DNA of 64,000 nt from Saccharopolyspora galaxeae (GTDB lineage: Bacteria > Actinomycetota > Actinomycetes > Mycobacteriales > Pseudonocardiaceae). Location of the stretch: the NCBI RefSeq assembly GCF_016526145.1, contig NZ_JADDUE010000011.1:124001-188000 (forward strand), read 5' to 3'. The notes beneath the pieces were generated by a model. It did no database searches. It was given only the letters and a program-made list of their open reading frames with translations, and was not told the origin of the DNA. The position numbers and the translations under genes are program-made. Position 1 is the stretch's first letter. Each line of letters opens with the position of its first letter. Below are positions 16,949 through 25,531 of this stretch, piece by piece.

Positions 16949-17845
16949 ATGACCGAACCCGACCTGCCGTCCTTGCGGCTGCTGGTGCTCGTCGACGAGC
17001 TCGGCAGCATCGGCGCCGCCGCCACCGAATTGCGGATCAGCCAGCCTTCCGCGAGCAAACGGCTCAGCGGCCTGGAACGCGGCCTCGGCCTGCACCTGCT
17101 GGAACGCACCAAACGAGGTGCCACCCTCACCCACGCCGGAGCCACCGTCGCCGGATGGGCCCGGCACGTGCTCACCGACGTCGACGCGCTGCTGACCGGC
17201 GTGCGGACCCTGCACGCGAAGCACGAGCAACGGCTTCGGGTCGCCGCGAGCATGACCATCGCCGACTACCTCGCACCGCGCTGGGTCGGCGAACTGCGCA
17301 ACGCCTTCACCGGACTGCGCATGGAACTCGACAGCGCCAACTCCGCAGCGGTCACCGACGCCGTCCGGCACGGGCGCGCCGACCTCGGTTTCCTCGAATC
17401 ACCCGAAGTGCCCGAGGGTGTTTCGGTGCGCTACCTCAGCCAGGACCGGCTGGCCGTGGTGGTTCCGACGTCGCACCCGTGGGCGCGGCTGCGGCGGCCA
17501 CTGGACGCCGCGGAGCTCGCGGGCACGCCGCTGATCGTCCGGGAGACCGGCTCGGGCACCCGCGAAACGCTCGACCGCGCACTGGCGACGGCCTCGGTCA
17601 CACCCGCCGAGCCGCTGCTGGAACTGCACTCGACCACCGCGGTCCGCAACAGCGTGGTGGCCGGAGCCGGGCCTGCCGTGCTCAGCATGATGGCGGTGGG
17701 CACCGACCTCGACGCGGGTCTGGTCGTGGAAGCACCGGTCACCGGGCTGGATCTGACGCGGCCGCTGCACGCGGTCTGGCAGGCCGGGCGGCGGCTCACC
17801 GGCCCCGCGGCGGCCCTGCTGTCGGTCGCGCTGCACCGGAGCTGA
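16949..17845 (+). CDS. LysR-family transcriptional regulator
   Basis: A 298-residue regulator. The N-terminal winged helix (about 8-66) has GSIGAAATELRISQPSASKRLSGLERGLGLHLLERTKRG. The rest is the periplasmic-binding-protein-like effector domain (about 90-290) with RHGRADLGFLESPEVPEGV and a cleft around ETGSGTRETL. AGGAAGG precedes the ATG. It is divergent from the YeiH-like exporter, so that gene is the probable target. The effector could be an oxidised sulfur anion, by analogy only. Confidence 0.9.
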   Translation: MTEPDLPSLRLLVLVDELGSIGAAATELRISQPSASKRLSGLERGLGLHLLERTKRGATLTHAGATVAGWARHVLTDVDALLTGVRTLHAKHEQRLRVAASMTIADYLAPRWVGELRNAFTGLRMELDSANSAAVTDAVRHGRADLGFLESPEVPEGVSVRYLSQDRLAVVVPTSHPWARLRRPLDAAELAGTPLIVRETGSGTRETLDRALATASVTPAEPLLELHSTTAVRNSVVAGAGPAVLSMMAVGTDLDAGLVVEAPVTGLDLTRPLHAVWQAGRRLTGPAAALLSVALHRS

Positions 17846-18077
17846 CGAGCACCGAGATCCACTCGATCCAGTGATGCGAACTCGCGTTCGACGGCGGCAT
17901 GGTGGAGTCATGCCCGCAACGATCGCCACCACCACGCATCGCGCGACCCGCCCGCAAGCCTCGCACGACAGCCCGCCGCGCCCATTCCGCGACGCCAGCA
18001 GAACCATCCGCAATGCACTTCCACGTGTCGGCGTCGGTGCGGCACGGACAGAACGGGGAATGCCCGCGACCCGGACC

Positions 18078-19514
18078 TCACTCGTCCACTTGGGACATCA
18101 CGTGCTTGATGCGGGTGTACTCCTCCAGACCGAAACGGCCGAAATCGCGCGCCGACGCGGAATGCTTGAACCCGCTGTGCGGCATCTCGGCGACCAGCGG
18201 CCGGTGCGCGTTGATCCACACCGTGCCCGCCTGCAACGCCTGCGACATCCGCATCGCCCGCGCGTGCTCCCGCGTCCAGACGCTGGCGACCAGCCCGTAG
18301 CGCACTCCGTTGGCCAACGCCACCGCCTCGGCCTCATCGGTGAAGCGCTGCACCGTCAGCAGCGGGCCCAGCACCTCGTGCTGCACCAGCTCGTCCTCCT
18401 GCTGCATCCCGGCCACGACGGTGGCCTCGTGGAAGTAGCCGCGACCGCCCTTGCGCCTGCCGCCTGCGACCACCCGGGCGTGCTCCGGCAACCGCTCGAC
18501 GTGCTCGGCGACCAGGTCCAGCTGTCCGGAACTGTTCAGCGGGCCGAACGCGGCATCGAGGTCCTGCGGCGGCCCCGGGCGCAACGCGGCCGCCTGCTCC
18601 GCGAGCGCGGCCACCAGCTCGTCGTGCACACCAGGCCCGGCCAGCACCCGGCTCGCAGCGGTGCAGCTCTGCCCCGCGTCGCCGAACGCGGCCCGCGCAA
18701 TGCCCCGCGCCGCGCGCTCGACATCGGCATCGTCGAACACCACCGCCGGGGCCTTGCCGCCCAGCTGCAGGTGCGCGCGCTTGAGATCGGCGGCCGCGGA
18801 GGCCGCGACCTCCATGCCGGAGCGGACCGTGCCGGTGATCGAGAACATCCCCGGCGCCTCGTGGGCCACCATCGCCCGGCCGCTGTCGCGGTCGCCGCAG
18901 ATCAGGTTCAACACGCCGGGCGGCAGCACCTCCCCGGCAATCCCGGCCAGCAGCGACGCGCTGACCGGCGTGGTCTCGGCGGGCTTGAGCACCACCGTGT
19001 TACCCGCAGCAAGCGCGGGAGCGATCCGCGCCACCGCCAGCAGCAACGGGTGCGTCCACGACGTGACCTGCGCGCACACCCCGATCGGCTCGCGCCTGGC
19101 GAACGAGGTGTGCCCGGGCTCGTACTCCCCGGCCGCACCGGCCTCCTGAACCCGCGCGGCCGCCGCGTAGAACCGCAGCAGGTCGATCGCCTGCGGCAAC
19201 TCCTGCTCGCGGACCACCGCCCACGGTTTGCCGGTGTTGCGGCACTCGGCCACCACCAGTTCCTCGGACCGCTCCTCGAGGGCCTCCGCGATCCGCAGCA
19301 ACATCCGCTGCCGCTGCCCGGGCGTGGTCTGCGTCCAGCTCCGCGCGGCCGCGCCAGCGGTGCGCATCACCTCGTCGACGTCGGTCCAGCGGGTCAACGG
19401 GGAAGTGCCGTACTCCTCCCCCGAGCTCGGATCGACCAGCGGCAACGTCGCACCCGAAACCGTGCCGACGCGCTCCCCGCCGACGAAGTTCTGCAGTTCC
19501 AGCGTCGTGGTCAC
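18078..19514 (-). CDS. Aldehyde dehydrogenase homologue with substituted catalytic residues
   Basis: A 478-residue member of the NAD-dependent aldehyde dehydrogenase superfamily, closest in feel to gamma-aminobutyraldehyde or betaine-aldehyde dehydrogenases. The nucleophile Cys is kept (GDAGQSCTAASRV). The oxyanion Asn of the PWNYP motif reads TSWTHP (Thr). The general base Glu of the ELGGK motif reads LQLGGKAP (CAG, Gln). VLKPAETTPVSA and the C-terminal YTRIKHVM are normal. The frame is intact and the GTG start has GGGAGG, so it is expressed rather than decayed. It may be a non-oxidising homologue such as an esterase, a binding protein or a structural partner, or an enzyme using a different base. 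Confidence 0.85.
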   Translation of the reverse strand: MTTTLELQNFVGGERVGTVSGATLPLVDPSSGEEYGTSPLTRWTDVDEVMRTAGAAARSWTQTTPGQRQRMLLRIAEALEERSEELVVAECRNTGKPWAVVREQELPQAIDLLRFYAAAARVQEAGAAGEYEPGHTSFARREPIGVCAQVTSWTHPLLLAVARIAPALAAGNTVVLKPAETTPVSASLLAGIAGEVLPPGVLNLICGDRDSGRAMVAHEAPGMFSITGTVRSGMEVAASAAADLKRAHLQLGGKAPAVVFDDADVERAARGIARAAFGDAGQSCTAASRVLAGPGVHDELVAALAEQAAALRPGPPQDLDAAFGPLNSSGQLDLVAEHVERLPEHARVVAGGRRKGGRGYFHEATVVAGMQQEDELVQHEVLGPLLTVQRFTDEAEAVALANGVRYGLVASVWTREHARAMRMSQALQAGTVWINAHRPLVAEMPHSGFKHSASARDFGRFGLEEYTRIKHVMSQVDE

Positions 19515-19704
19515 GAAACCTCCCCCTGGGCGACGATGCCGGCCGATCCAGCGACCCTATCCGGCACCGGCGGCCCCAGGGGTGTCAGTGCCCGCCTCGG
19601 GACCTACGAACGGCTCTGGTGCCGGCTTTGCAAGCGGTGTCAGCCGCTTCCGCCGCAACCCGGCGAGCGGCCGCCTACGCAGAACGAGCTCAGAGACAGC
19701 GCGT

Positions 19705-20982
19705 TCAACGCCCGGAGATCGCGCCGAACCGCCCGCGGTACACCCACTGCCCGGCAGCGCCCAACAGCAACAACACCAGCACCGGCACGAACGCCCAGCG
19801 GTACGCCGTCGCAGCAGGCGATCCGACCGCCTCCAGCACCCAGCCGACCACCAGCTGGGTCAGCACCGCGGCCAGGAAACCGCCCATGTTCACCACGCCG
19901 GAGGCAGCGCCCGAACGATGCGCGGCGTTGGCCGATCCCGCGCCGTCGAAGGCGAGCATCGCCCCACCACCGCAGAAGCCCATCACGGCCAGCACGCACA
20001 CCAACACCGGCAGCGGCAGCGCACCGGGCCACCCGATCACCAGCGCCCAGGCGACTGCCACCAACAGCGACACCGCCAGCGTGTACCGCTCACGGCGCTG
20101 ATCACGACCGGCCACCCACTGCCCTGCCACCAGCGAGCCGACGATGAACCCGACCGCACACAGCAACAGCAGACGTCCGGCCGCACCGCCGGAAAAGCCC
20201 TGCGCCGAGGTCAGCCACGGCGCACCCCACAACGTGGTCACCGTCAAGAACTGGCCCATGAGCACGAAGTGCGCGAAGAACGAGTTCCGCGTGCCGCGCT
20301 GGGCCACGACCGCGCGCAACGTGCCTGCGATCCGCTCGTGCCTGGCGGCGTCCTCCTCGACCAGGCCACGCGGCCGATCCCGGATAACCGCGACCGCCAC
20401 CACCGCCAGCACCGCGGTCAAACCCGCAGCACCGAGGAACGTCGTCAGCCAACCCAGCCCGTGCAACGCCGAAGTCAGCGGGACTGTGGAGACCACCTGG
20501 CCGAGCCCGCCGATCAACCCGGTCAGCGCCGCGATCCGCCCGTAGCGGTTGGCCGGGAACCACTGCGCGGCCAACCGCAGCACGTTGGTGAACATGAACG
20601 CGTCGCCGATGCCGATGAGCACCCGGCCGGCGATCCCGCCGACGATCGAGCCGCTGATCGCGAAGACGGCGGACCCGACCGCGAGCGCGACCACCCCGCC
20701 GGTGATCACTCGACGCGGCCCGAGACGGTCGGCAAGCAGACCCGACGGCACCTGCAGCACCAGGTACACCCCGAGCTGCAGCGCGGTGAACAGTGCCAGC
20801 ACCGCAGGACCCGCGGAGAAGCGCACCAGCGCGTCCGGTGCGGCCACCCCCAGGCTCGCCCGGTGGAACAACGCCACGAAGTAGCACGCAGCGCCCACGC
20901 CCCACACCAGCCATGCGCCACGCGGCGCCGTGGCTGGTGCGGCTGAGCGCTCGGTTCGGTCTTCGACCACCTCGGCCGTCAC
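19705..20982 (-). CDS. MFS transporter
   Basis: A 425-residue major facilitator with about 12 membrane helices in two six-helix halves, and a short acidic N-terminal tail. The helix 2-3 loop has the MFS signature GLLADRLGPRRVITGG, and the pore-facing FALGIGDAFMF-like segment (VLIGIGDAFMFTNVLRLAAQWFP) resembles organic-anion or hexuronate transporter types. The substrate is not predictable. The GTG start has GGAGG 10 bases upstream. It is divergent from a GntR/FCD regulator with an imperfect palindrome between them, so regulator-controlled uptake or export is likely. Confidence 0.88.
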   Translation of the reverse strand: MTAEVVEDRTERSAAPATAPRGAWLVWGVGAACYFVALFHRASLGVAAPDALVRFSAGPAVLALFTALQLGVYLVLQVPSGLLADRLGPRRVITGGVVALAVGSAVFAISGSIVGGIAGRVLIGIGDAFMFTNVLRLAAQWFPANRYGRIAALTGLIGGLGQVVSTVPLTSALHGLGWLTTFLGAAGLTAVLAVVAVAVIRDRPRGLVEEDAARHERIAGTLRAVVAQRGTRNSFFAHFVLMGQFLTVTTLWGAPWLTSAQGFSGGAAGRLLLLCAVGFIVGSLVAGQWVAGRDQRRERYTLAVSLLVAVAWALVIGWPGALPLPVLVCVLAVMGFCGGGAMLAFDGAGSANAAHRSGAASGVVNMGGFLAAVLTQLVVGWVLEAVGSPAATAYRWAFVPVLVLLLLGAAGQWVYRGRFGAISGR

Positions 20983-21003
20983 TGGTAACGCACCTCCCCA
21001 AAT

Positions 21004-21026
21004 CTCGTATGCATGTTAGATACAAG
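21004..21026. promoter_or_regulatory. Imperfect inverted repeat between MFS and GntR genes
   Basis: Arms CTCGTAT and ATACAAG are separated by 9 bases with one mismatch, in the short divergent intergenic gap. TTGTAT/ATACAA-type sites are typical of GntR regulators, so this is the likely operator. It overlaps the most upstream possible ATG of the regulator, which argues for a later start. Confidence 0.55.
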
Positions 21027-21048
21027 TTGGGATCAGTACGATGTCCTC

Positions 21049-21762
21049 GTGTCGAGCGCAACACCACAGGAGCCCGTGCCCCATACCACCCAGGCCGCAG
21101 CGGGCGCCGCGGAAACACCGGCCGCCGATCGCGCCTACCAGCACGTCAAAGCCGGTCTGCTCGACGGCTCCTATCCGGACGGGCATCTGCTGTCCGAAGG
21201 CGAAGTGGCCACCGCGCTGACGATGTCGCGCACACCCGTGCGCGAGGCGTTCCTGCGCTTGCAGACCGAGGGGTTCCTGCGGTTGTATCCGAAGCGCGGC
21301 GCGCTGGTGGTGCCGGTGACCCCGACCGAAGCACGTGCACTCCTGGAAGCCCGGCTGGCCATGGAGACCTTCGCGATCGACAAGCTCGCCGCACAGGGTC
21401 TCGACGCGATGGCCACGGTCGGCCGCGAACTCACCACGCACCCGGCCTGCGACGCCCGCGGGCTCAGCGATGCCGAGATGCACGAGGCGGACCGCGACTT
21501 CCACGCCCTGCTGGTCGCCGCTGCGGCGAACCCGGTGGTCGACGACCTCTACAACGCGCTGCGCGACCGGCAGCTGCGGATCACCGCCACCGCCCGCACC
21601 CAGGACCGGCGTCCGCTGATCACGCACCAGCACAGCGGGGTCGCCGAGGCGATCAGGGACGGCGACGCCGAGACCGCGAAGACCCGGCTGCGCGAGCACC
21701 TGCTGGACGTCGTGCGCGTCCTCGGCGTGGCGGGCGGACCCATGCTCGAACCGCCGCAGTGA
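21049..21762 (+). CDS. GntR-family regulator, FCD subgroup
   Basis: A 237-residue regulator with an N-terminal winged helix (HVKAGLLDGSYPDGHLLSEGEVATALTMSRTPVREAFLRLQTEGFLRL) and a C-terminal FCD domain with metal-ligand-like EADRDFHALLV, HQHSGVAEAI and REHLLDVV. The start is uncertain. ATG 21013 lies within the inverted repeat. GTG 21049 is used here. Another GTG at 21076 has AGGAG, but too close. The residues before the helix-turn-helix are Ala/Pro-rich and poorly informative. The divergent MFS transporter is the probable target. Confidence 0.82.
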   Translation: MSSATPQEPVPHTTQAAAGAAETPAADRAYQHVKAGLLDGSYPDGHLLSEGEVATALTMSRTPVREAFLRLQTEGFLRLYPKRGALVVPVTPTEARALLEARLAMETFAIDKLAAQGLDAMATVGRELTTHPACDARGLSDAEMHEADRDFHALLVAAAANPVVDDLYNALRDRQLRITATARTQDRRPLITHQHSGVAEAIRDGDAETAKTRLREHLLDVVRVLGVAGGPMLEPPQ

Positions 21763-21940
21763 CCCGACAGCACTGATCGGCCCACCTCCGCCCCTTCCCG
21801 AGGGCCTTTAGGCGGACTCCAGCAGGTCGCGTTGGTCTGCAGCGGTTTGTCTGGACCAGGTGGCCGAGGTGAGCTGATTGTTGGCGTTAATTTCGGCGTA
21901 CACTGAAACGTCTATATGTTTCGACTTGGAAAGTGCAAAG

Positions 21941-21976
21941 CGTGGGGGCGGTGCGCGAACGAGCACCGCCCCCACG
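21941..21976 (-). terminator. Strong hairpin downstream of the SPFH gene
   Basis: A 14-bp perfect stem (CGTGGGGGCGGTGC arm) with an 8-base loop, about 60 bases past the SPFH stop. The rest of this 275-base gap is relatively AT-rich and shows no gene. Confidence 0.8.
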
Positions 21977-22038
21977 AGATCTGCTCAGCCGCTCACCGCA
22001 CCTCGATCACCGATGCGCACCGAGCCCGGAGACGCCGG

Positions 22039-23259
22039 TCAGGCGGGTGGATTGCCGCCCGCGGGCGGCTCGTCGAGACCACCGGGCCTGCCCAGCGCCC
22101 GCGCGGCCTCCGGACCGGACAACGCGCCGCCCTGCCCGGTGTTGCCCGGCGCCGAGGCGCTGGGCACCTCCTTGCGGGCCACTTCCTCGGCCGCCCGGAC
22201 CGCTTCGGCGACCTCCGGATTCGTGGAGGTGTCGAACCAGCCGGCCACCGACTCCTCCTCGTCCTCCGGAGCGCCTGCGGGCGGTTCCTCGGCCGGCGGC
22301 TCGTAGCGGAAGGTACCGTCCTCGCCGGGCGCGCCGAGCATCCGCGCGAAGCCCTCCAGCGACTTGTTGAAGTCGCTGGGCACCACCCACACCTTGTTCG
22401 CGTCGCCCTGCGCCATCTGCGGCAGGGTCTGCAGGTACTGGTAAGCCAGCAGTTCCGGAGTGGGCTTGCCGCGCTTGACCGCGGCGAAGACCTTCTCGAT
22501 CGACTTCGCCTGGCCCTGGGCCTGCAGGTAGCGACCCGCCCGATCGCCCTGCGCACGCAGGATGCTGGACTGCCGCTCCCCCTCGGCATCGAGGATGGAC
22601 GCCTGCTTGGCGCCCTCGGCGGCCAGGATCTGGGACTGCTTCTGGCCTTCGGCGGTCTTGATCGCCGACTCCCGCTCGCCTTCGGCGTTGAGGATCATCG
22701 CGCGCTTCTCCCGGTCGGCGCGCATCTGCTTCTCCATCGAGTCCTTGATCGACGGCGGCGGGTCGATCGCCTTGAGCTCCACCCGCGCGACCCGGATGCC
22801 CCAGCGCCCGGTCTCCTCGTCGAGCACCCCGCGCAGCTGGGTGTTGATCTGGTCGCGGGAGGTCAGCGTCTCCTCCAGGCTCATCCCGCCGACGACGTTG
22901 CGCAGCGTCGTGGTGGTCAGCTGCTCCACGCCGACGATGTAGTTGGAGATCTCGTAGACCGCCGCGCGCGAATCGGTGACCTGGAAGTAGACGACGGTGT
23001 CGATGGACACCGTCAGGTTGTCCTGGGTGATCACCGGCTGCGGCGGGAACGACACCACCTGCTCGCGCAGATCGATCCGGGCCCGCACCCGGTCCAGGAA
23101 CGGCATCAGGAAGTTCAGCCCCGGCGCGGCCACGGTCCGGAACCGGCCGAGCCGCTCGACCACCGACGCCTGCGCCTGCGGCACCACCAGCACCGACTTC
23201 ACCAGCACCACGATGACCAGCAGTACGACGACCACCAGCACGATCAATCCAGGACCCAC
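22039..23259 (-). CDS. SPFH/Band 7 (stomatin/QmcA-like) membrane protein
   Basis: A 406-residue protein with one N-terminal membrane helix (LIVLVVVVLLVIVVLVKSVLVV) and then a Band 7 domain (VPQAQASVVERLGRFRTVAAPGLNFLMPFLDRV through the RGVLDEETGRWGIRVARVELK segment). A long coiled coil of Ala/Glu/Gln repeats (AEGERESAIKTAEGQKQ) and an acidic Pro/Gly-rich tail follow. Such proteins form ring or cage oligomers that organise membrane microdomains and control proteases. The GTG start has GGAGG at 7 bases and lies 14 bases after the NfeD stop, the usual NfeD-SPFH pairing. The pair is also found downstream of inhA-hemZ in mycobacteria (Rv1487-Rv1488). Confidence 0.9.
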   Translation of the reverse strand: MGPGLIVLVVVVLLVIVVLVKSVLVVPQAQASVVERLGRFRTVAAPGLNFLMPFLDRVRARIDLREQVVSFPPQPVITQDNLTVSIDTVVYFQVTDSRAAVYEISNYIVGVEQLTTTTLRNVVGGMSLEETLTSRDQINTQLRGVLDEETGRWGIRVARVELKAIDPPPSIKDSMEKQMRADREKRAMILNAEGERESAIKTAEGQKQSQILAAEGAKQASILDAEGERQSSILRAQGDRAGRYLQAQGQAKSIEKVFAAVKRGKPTPELLAYQYLQTLPQMAQGDANKVWVVPSDFNKSLEGFARMLGAPGEDGTFRYEPPAEEPPAGAPEDEEESVAGWFDTSTNPEVAEAVRAAEEVARKEVPSASAPGNTGQGGALSGPEAARALGRPGGLDEPPAGGNPPA

Positions 23260-23273
23260 CTGAATCCTCCAGC

Positions 23274-23702
23274 TCAAGGTTGTGCCGAAACCACCGCGGT
23301 GGCCCCGGAGATCTCCACGACCAGCACCGTCGCGCCGGTCTGCAGCACCTGCTCGTCTTCGGCCGTGCGGGCCGACCACACGGCGCCGTCGATGCGCACC
23401 CGGCCGCCCTGGTGATCGACCGGTTCGAGCACGGTGGCGCGTTTGCCGACCAATGCCTCGACGTTCGTCTTCAGCTCCTGCTCGACCTGGAAGCGGCGCT
23501 TCAGCGCCGGTCGCACACCGGCGACCAGTCCGGCCGACAGCGCGGCGAACACCAGCGCGTCGACCCACAGCGGAGCTCCCAGCGCCGCGGCGCCCGCCGT
23601 CCCCAGCGCGGCCGCGCCCAGCATCGCCAGGACGAAGTCCCCGGACAGCACTTCCGCGGCGATCAGCAGAAATCCGACGATCAGCCACAGCACCGGGACC
23701 AT
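23274..23702 (-). CDS. NfeD-like membrane protein
   Basis: A 142-residue protein with three hydrophobic segments (LWLIVGFLLIAAEVL, VLAMLGAAALGTAGAAAL, VDALVFAALSAGLVAGV). A short C-terminal OB-fold domain (ALVGKRATVLEPVDHQGGRVRIDGAVWSAR) follows. This is the NfeD1b truncated type, without the ClpP-like protease domain. NfeD OB-fold proteins partner with Band 7 proteins, and the SPFH gene follows immediately. No promoter is obvious upstream. Confidence 0.9.
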   Translation of the reverse strand: MVPVLWLIVGFLLIAAEVLSGDFVLAMLGAAALGTAGAAALGAPLWVDALVFAALSAGLVAGVRPALKRRFQVEQELKTNVEALVGKRATVLEPVDHQGGRVRIDGAVWSARTAEDEQVLQTGATVLVVEISGATAVVSAQP

Positions 23703-23785
23703 GCGTTCATGGTGGCAGAACCGGACCGCCCTGGTGGCAGGATTACTCCGAAGTGATCAACGCGTGATCCGCCGCGTCGCGGCCC

Positions 23786-24667
23786 TCAGTCGGTGGTGAC
23801 GAAGTCGATCAGCCGTTCCACCGCGCCCAGCAGCGGCGCCTGCAGGTCCCGGAATCCGGAGACACCGGAGAGCACCCGGCGCCAGCCTTCGGCGGGTTCG
23901 CCCCAGCCGAGCGCGTCGCACACGCCCTGCTTCCAGTCCTGCCCGCGCGGCACCTGCGGCCACTGCGCGATGCCGAGCGCGGCGGGCTGCACCGCCTCCC
24001 ACACGTCCACGTACGGATGGCCGGTGATCAGCACGTTCGGGTCGGTGATGCCTTCGACGAGGCGGGATTCCTTGCTGCCCGGGACCAGGTGGTCCACCAG
24101 CACCCCGACCCGCCTGCCCGCGGCGGGCTCGAACTCGGCCAGCAGCCCGGGCAGATCGTCGACGCCGTGCAGCGGTTCGACCACCACGCCCTCGACTCGC
24201 AGGTCGTGGCCCCATACCCGTTCGACCAGCTCCGCGTCGTGCAGCCCTTCCACCCAGATCCGGCTGCCGCGGGCCTGCCGGGCGCGCAGGCCTTCGACCC
24301 GCCTGGACCCGGAGGCCGAGCGAGCCGGTGCGGCCTCGGCGGGCCCGGAAGGGGCCGGTACGAGCGTGGCGGGTTTGCCTTCGTGCAGGAAAGCGGCCGG
24401 GCGCATCGGGAAGACCCGGCGAGCGCCGTGCCGGTCCTCCAGCAGCACCTCGCGCTTGTCGGCCCGGATGACCGCGCCGCAGAACCCGCTGGCCGGGTCC
24501 TCGACCACGAGGCCGGGTTCGGCGGGAATCTGCGGGACTTCGCGCCGCTTCCGCCCGCCGGCGAGCACATCCTTGCCGTAATTGACCGAACGCACGACGA
24601 TCACCGTACTGATCGGGTCCTGCGAGGTGCTGCGGACTCGCCCGGGAATGTCGGCGACGCGGCCCAC
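23786..24667 (-). CDS. DUF3097 family protein
   Basis: A 293-residue soluble actinobacterial protein of the DUF3097 family, function unknown. Recognisable blocks are YGKDVLAGGRKRREVP, GLVVEDPASGFCGAVIR, a variable Ala/Pro linker, RIWVEGLHDAELVERVWGHDLR, and the strongly conserved GVLVDHLVPGSKESRL and VLITGHPYVDVWEAV. The VEG-HDAE-V and VDHLVPGSKE segments have the look of a Toprim-like nucleic-acid enzyme fold with acidic residues, which is inference. GTG 24667 is chosen for its GGGGGAGG site 5 bases away. It is divergent from the hypothetical at 24722. Confidence 0.8.
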   Translation of the reverse strand: MGRVADIPGRVRSTSQDPISTVIVVRSVNYGKDVLAGGRKRREVPQIPAEPGLVVEDPASGFCGAVIRADKREVLLEDRHGARRVFPMRPAAFLHEGKPATLVPAPSGPAEAAPARSASGSRRVEGLRARQARGSRIWVEGLHDAELVERVWGHDLRVEGVVVEPLHGVDDLPGLLAEFEPAAGRRVGVLVDHLVPGSKESRLVEGITDPNVLITGHPYVDVWEAVQPAALGIAQWPQVPRGQDWKQGVCDALGWGEPAEGWRRVLSGVSGFRDLQAPLLGAVERLIDFVTTD

Positions 24668-24721
24668 ATTCGCCTCCCCCGGGCCGCACGAGAACCCGCG
24701 CGGTCTCGTATCTTGAATACC

Positions 24722-25516
24722 GTGCCATGCCCAAGCGCAACGATGGTCGTCTGGACTTCCGCCTGGCTGCACGGTGCGGCCGCCTCGGACGACGTGCTCG
24801 ACGCCTTGCAGATCTGGGGCGAGTCGCAGGAAGTGCGCGCCGCCGACGACGAGCTGGCCGCGCAGCTGGAACTGCCCGGCCCGCAGGACGTCCCGGCAGG
24901 CCCGGCGATGCTGCTCGCGGCGTTGCGCAGAGCGGGCGCGGCAGGCGGCGAACTGGCGCTGCCGGTCTCCGGTGACGTGCGCGGCCTGGGCGGGGCGAGC
25001 GCGTTCGCGAAGCAGGCGTTACGGCGCGGGGAAGCCGCGGTGCTGCCGGACGTCGGGCTCGGGCTGGTCCCGGAGACGATCGCGGAAGGAATTCTGCGCT
25101 GGAGCGTGCACTCGACCGGCGAGCTGCCCCCGGCCGAGCACCTGCCGATCGGCGAGGCCGAGCACGGCATGTCCTCGGCGATGCGCGAGGCCGCCAGCAC
25201 GCTGGTCGACCTGGACATCGCCAAGCACCGTCCCGGCGTGCGCGAGGAGATCGCCGAGACCGTAGCCGACCGCCCGAGCCCGCCCTGGCCGCAGACCGTC
25301 CCGCAACGCCCGCTGCGGATCCTGCAGCGGGCGTCCGAGGTCGAGGCGATCCTGTGGGTGGCCACCGACGACGCGCCCGGCGGAGCGTTGTCGGCATCGG
25401 CGACGCGCGCCCGGACCGAGGCGCTCAAGCCGCTGTTCGATTCGGTGCGGGCTGCGCGCCGCGCGTCGGTGGCCGAGATGGTGCGGGTCGTGGCCGAGAG
25501 CGCGGACAAGCACTGA
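24722..25516 (+). CDS. Conserved actinobacterial hypothetical protein (possibly leaderless)
   Basis: A 264-residue soluble protein I cannot assign. It starts near MVVWTSAWLHGAAASDDVLDALQIWG and has a central ALRRGEAAVLPDVGLGLVPE and GPAMLLAALRRAGAAGGELALPVSGD. The Ala/Leu-rich helical C-terminus ends AEMVRVVAESADKH. No membrane or catalytic motif is evident. TATCTT at 24709-24714 is followed 8 bases later by the GTG at 24722, with no ribosome site, so a leaderless mRNA is plausible. ATG 24743 is the alternative start. It is divergent from DUF3097 across about 55 bases. Confidence 0.7.
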   Translation: MPCPSATMVVWTSAWLHGAAASDDVLDALQIWGESQEVRAADDELAAQLELPGPQDVPAGPAMLLAALRRAGAAGGELALPVSGDVRGLGGASAFAKQALRRGEAAVLPDVGLGLVPETIAEGILRWSVHSTGELPPAEHLPIGEAEHGMSSAMREAASTLVDLDIAKHRPGVREEIAETVADRPSPPWPQTVPQRPLRILQRASEVEAILWVATDDAPGGALSASATRARTEALKPLFDSVRAARRASVAEMVRVVAESADKH

Positions 25517-25531
25517 GACCACCTCCCCGGA

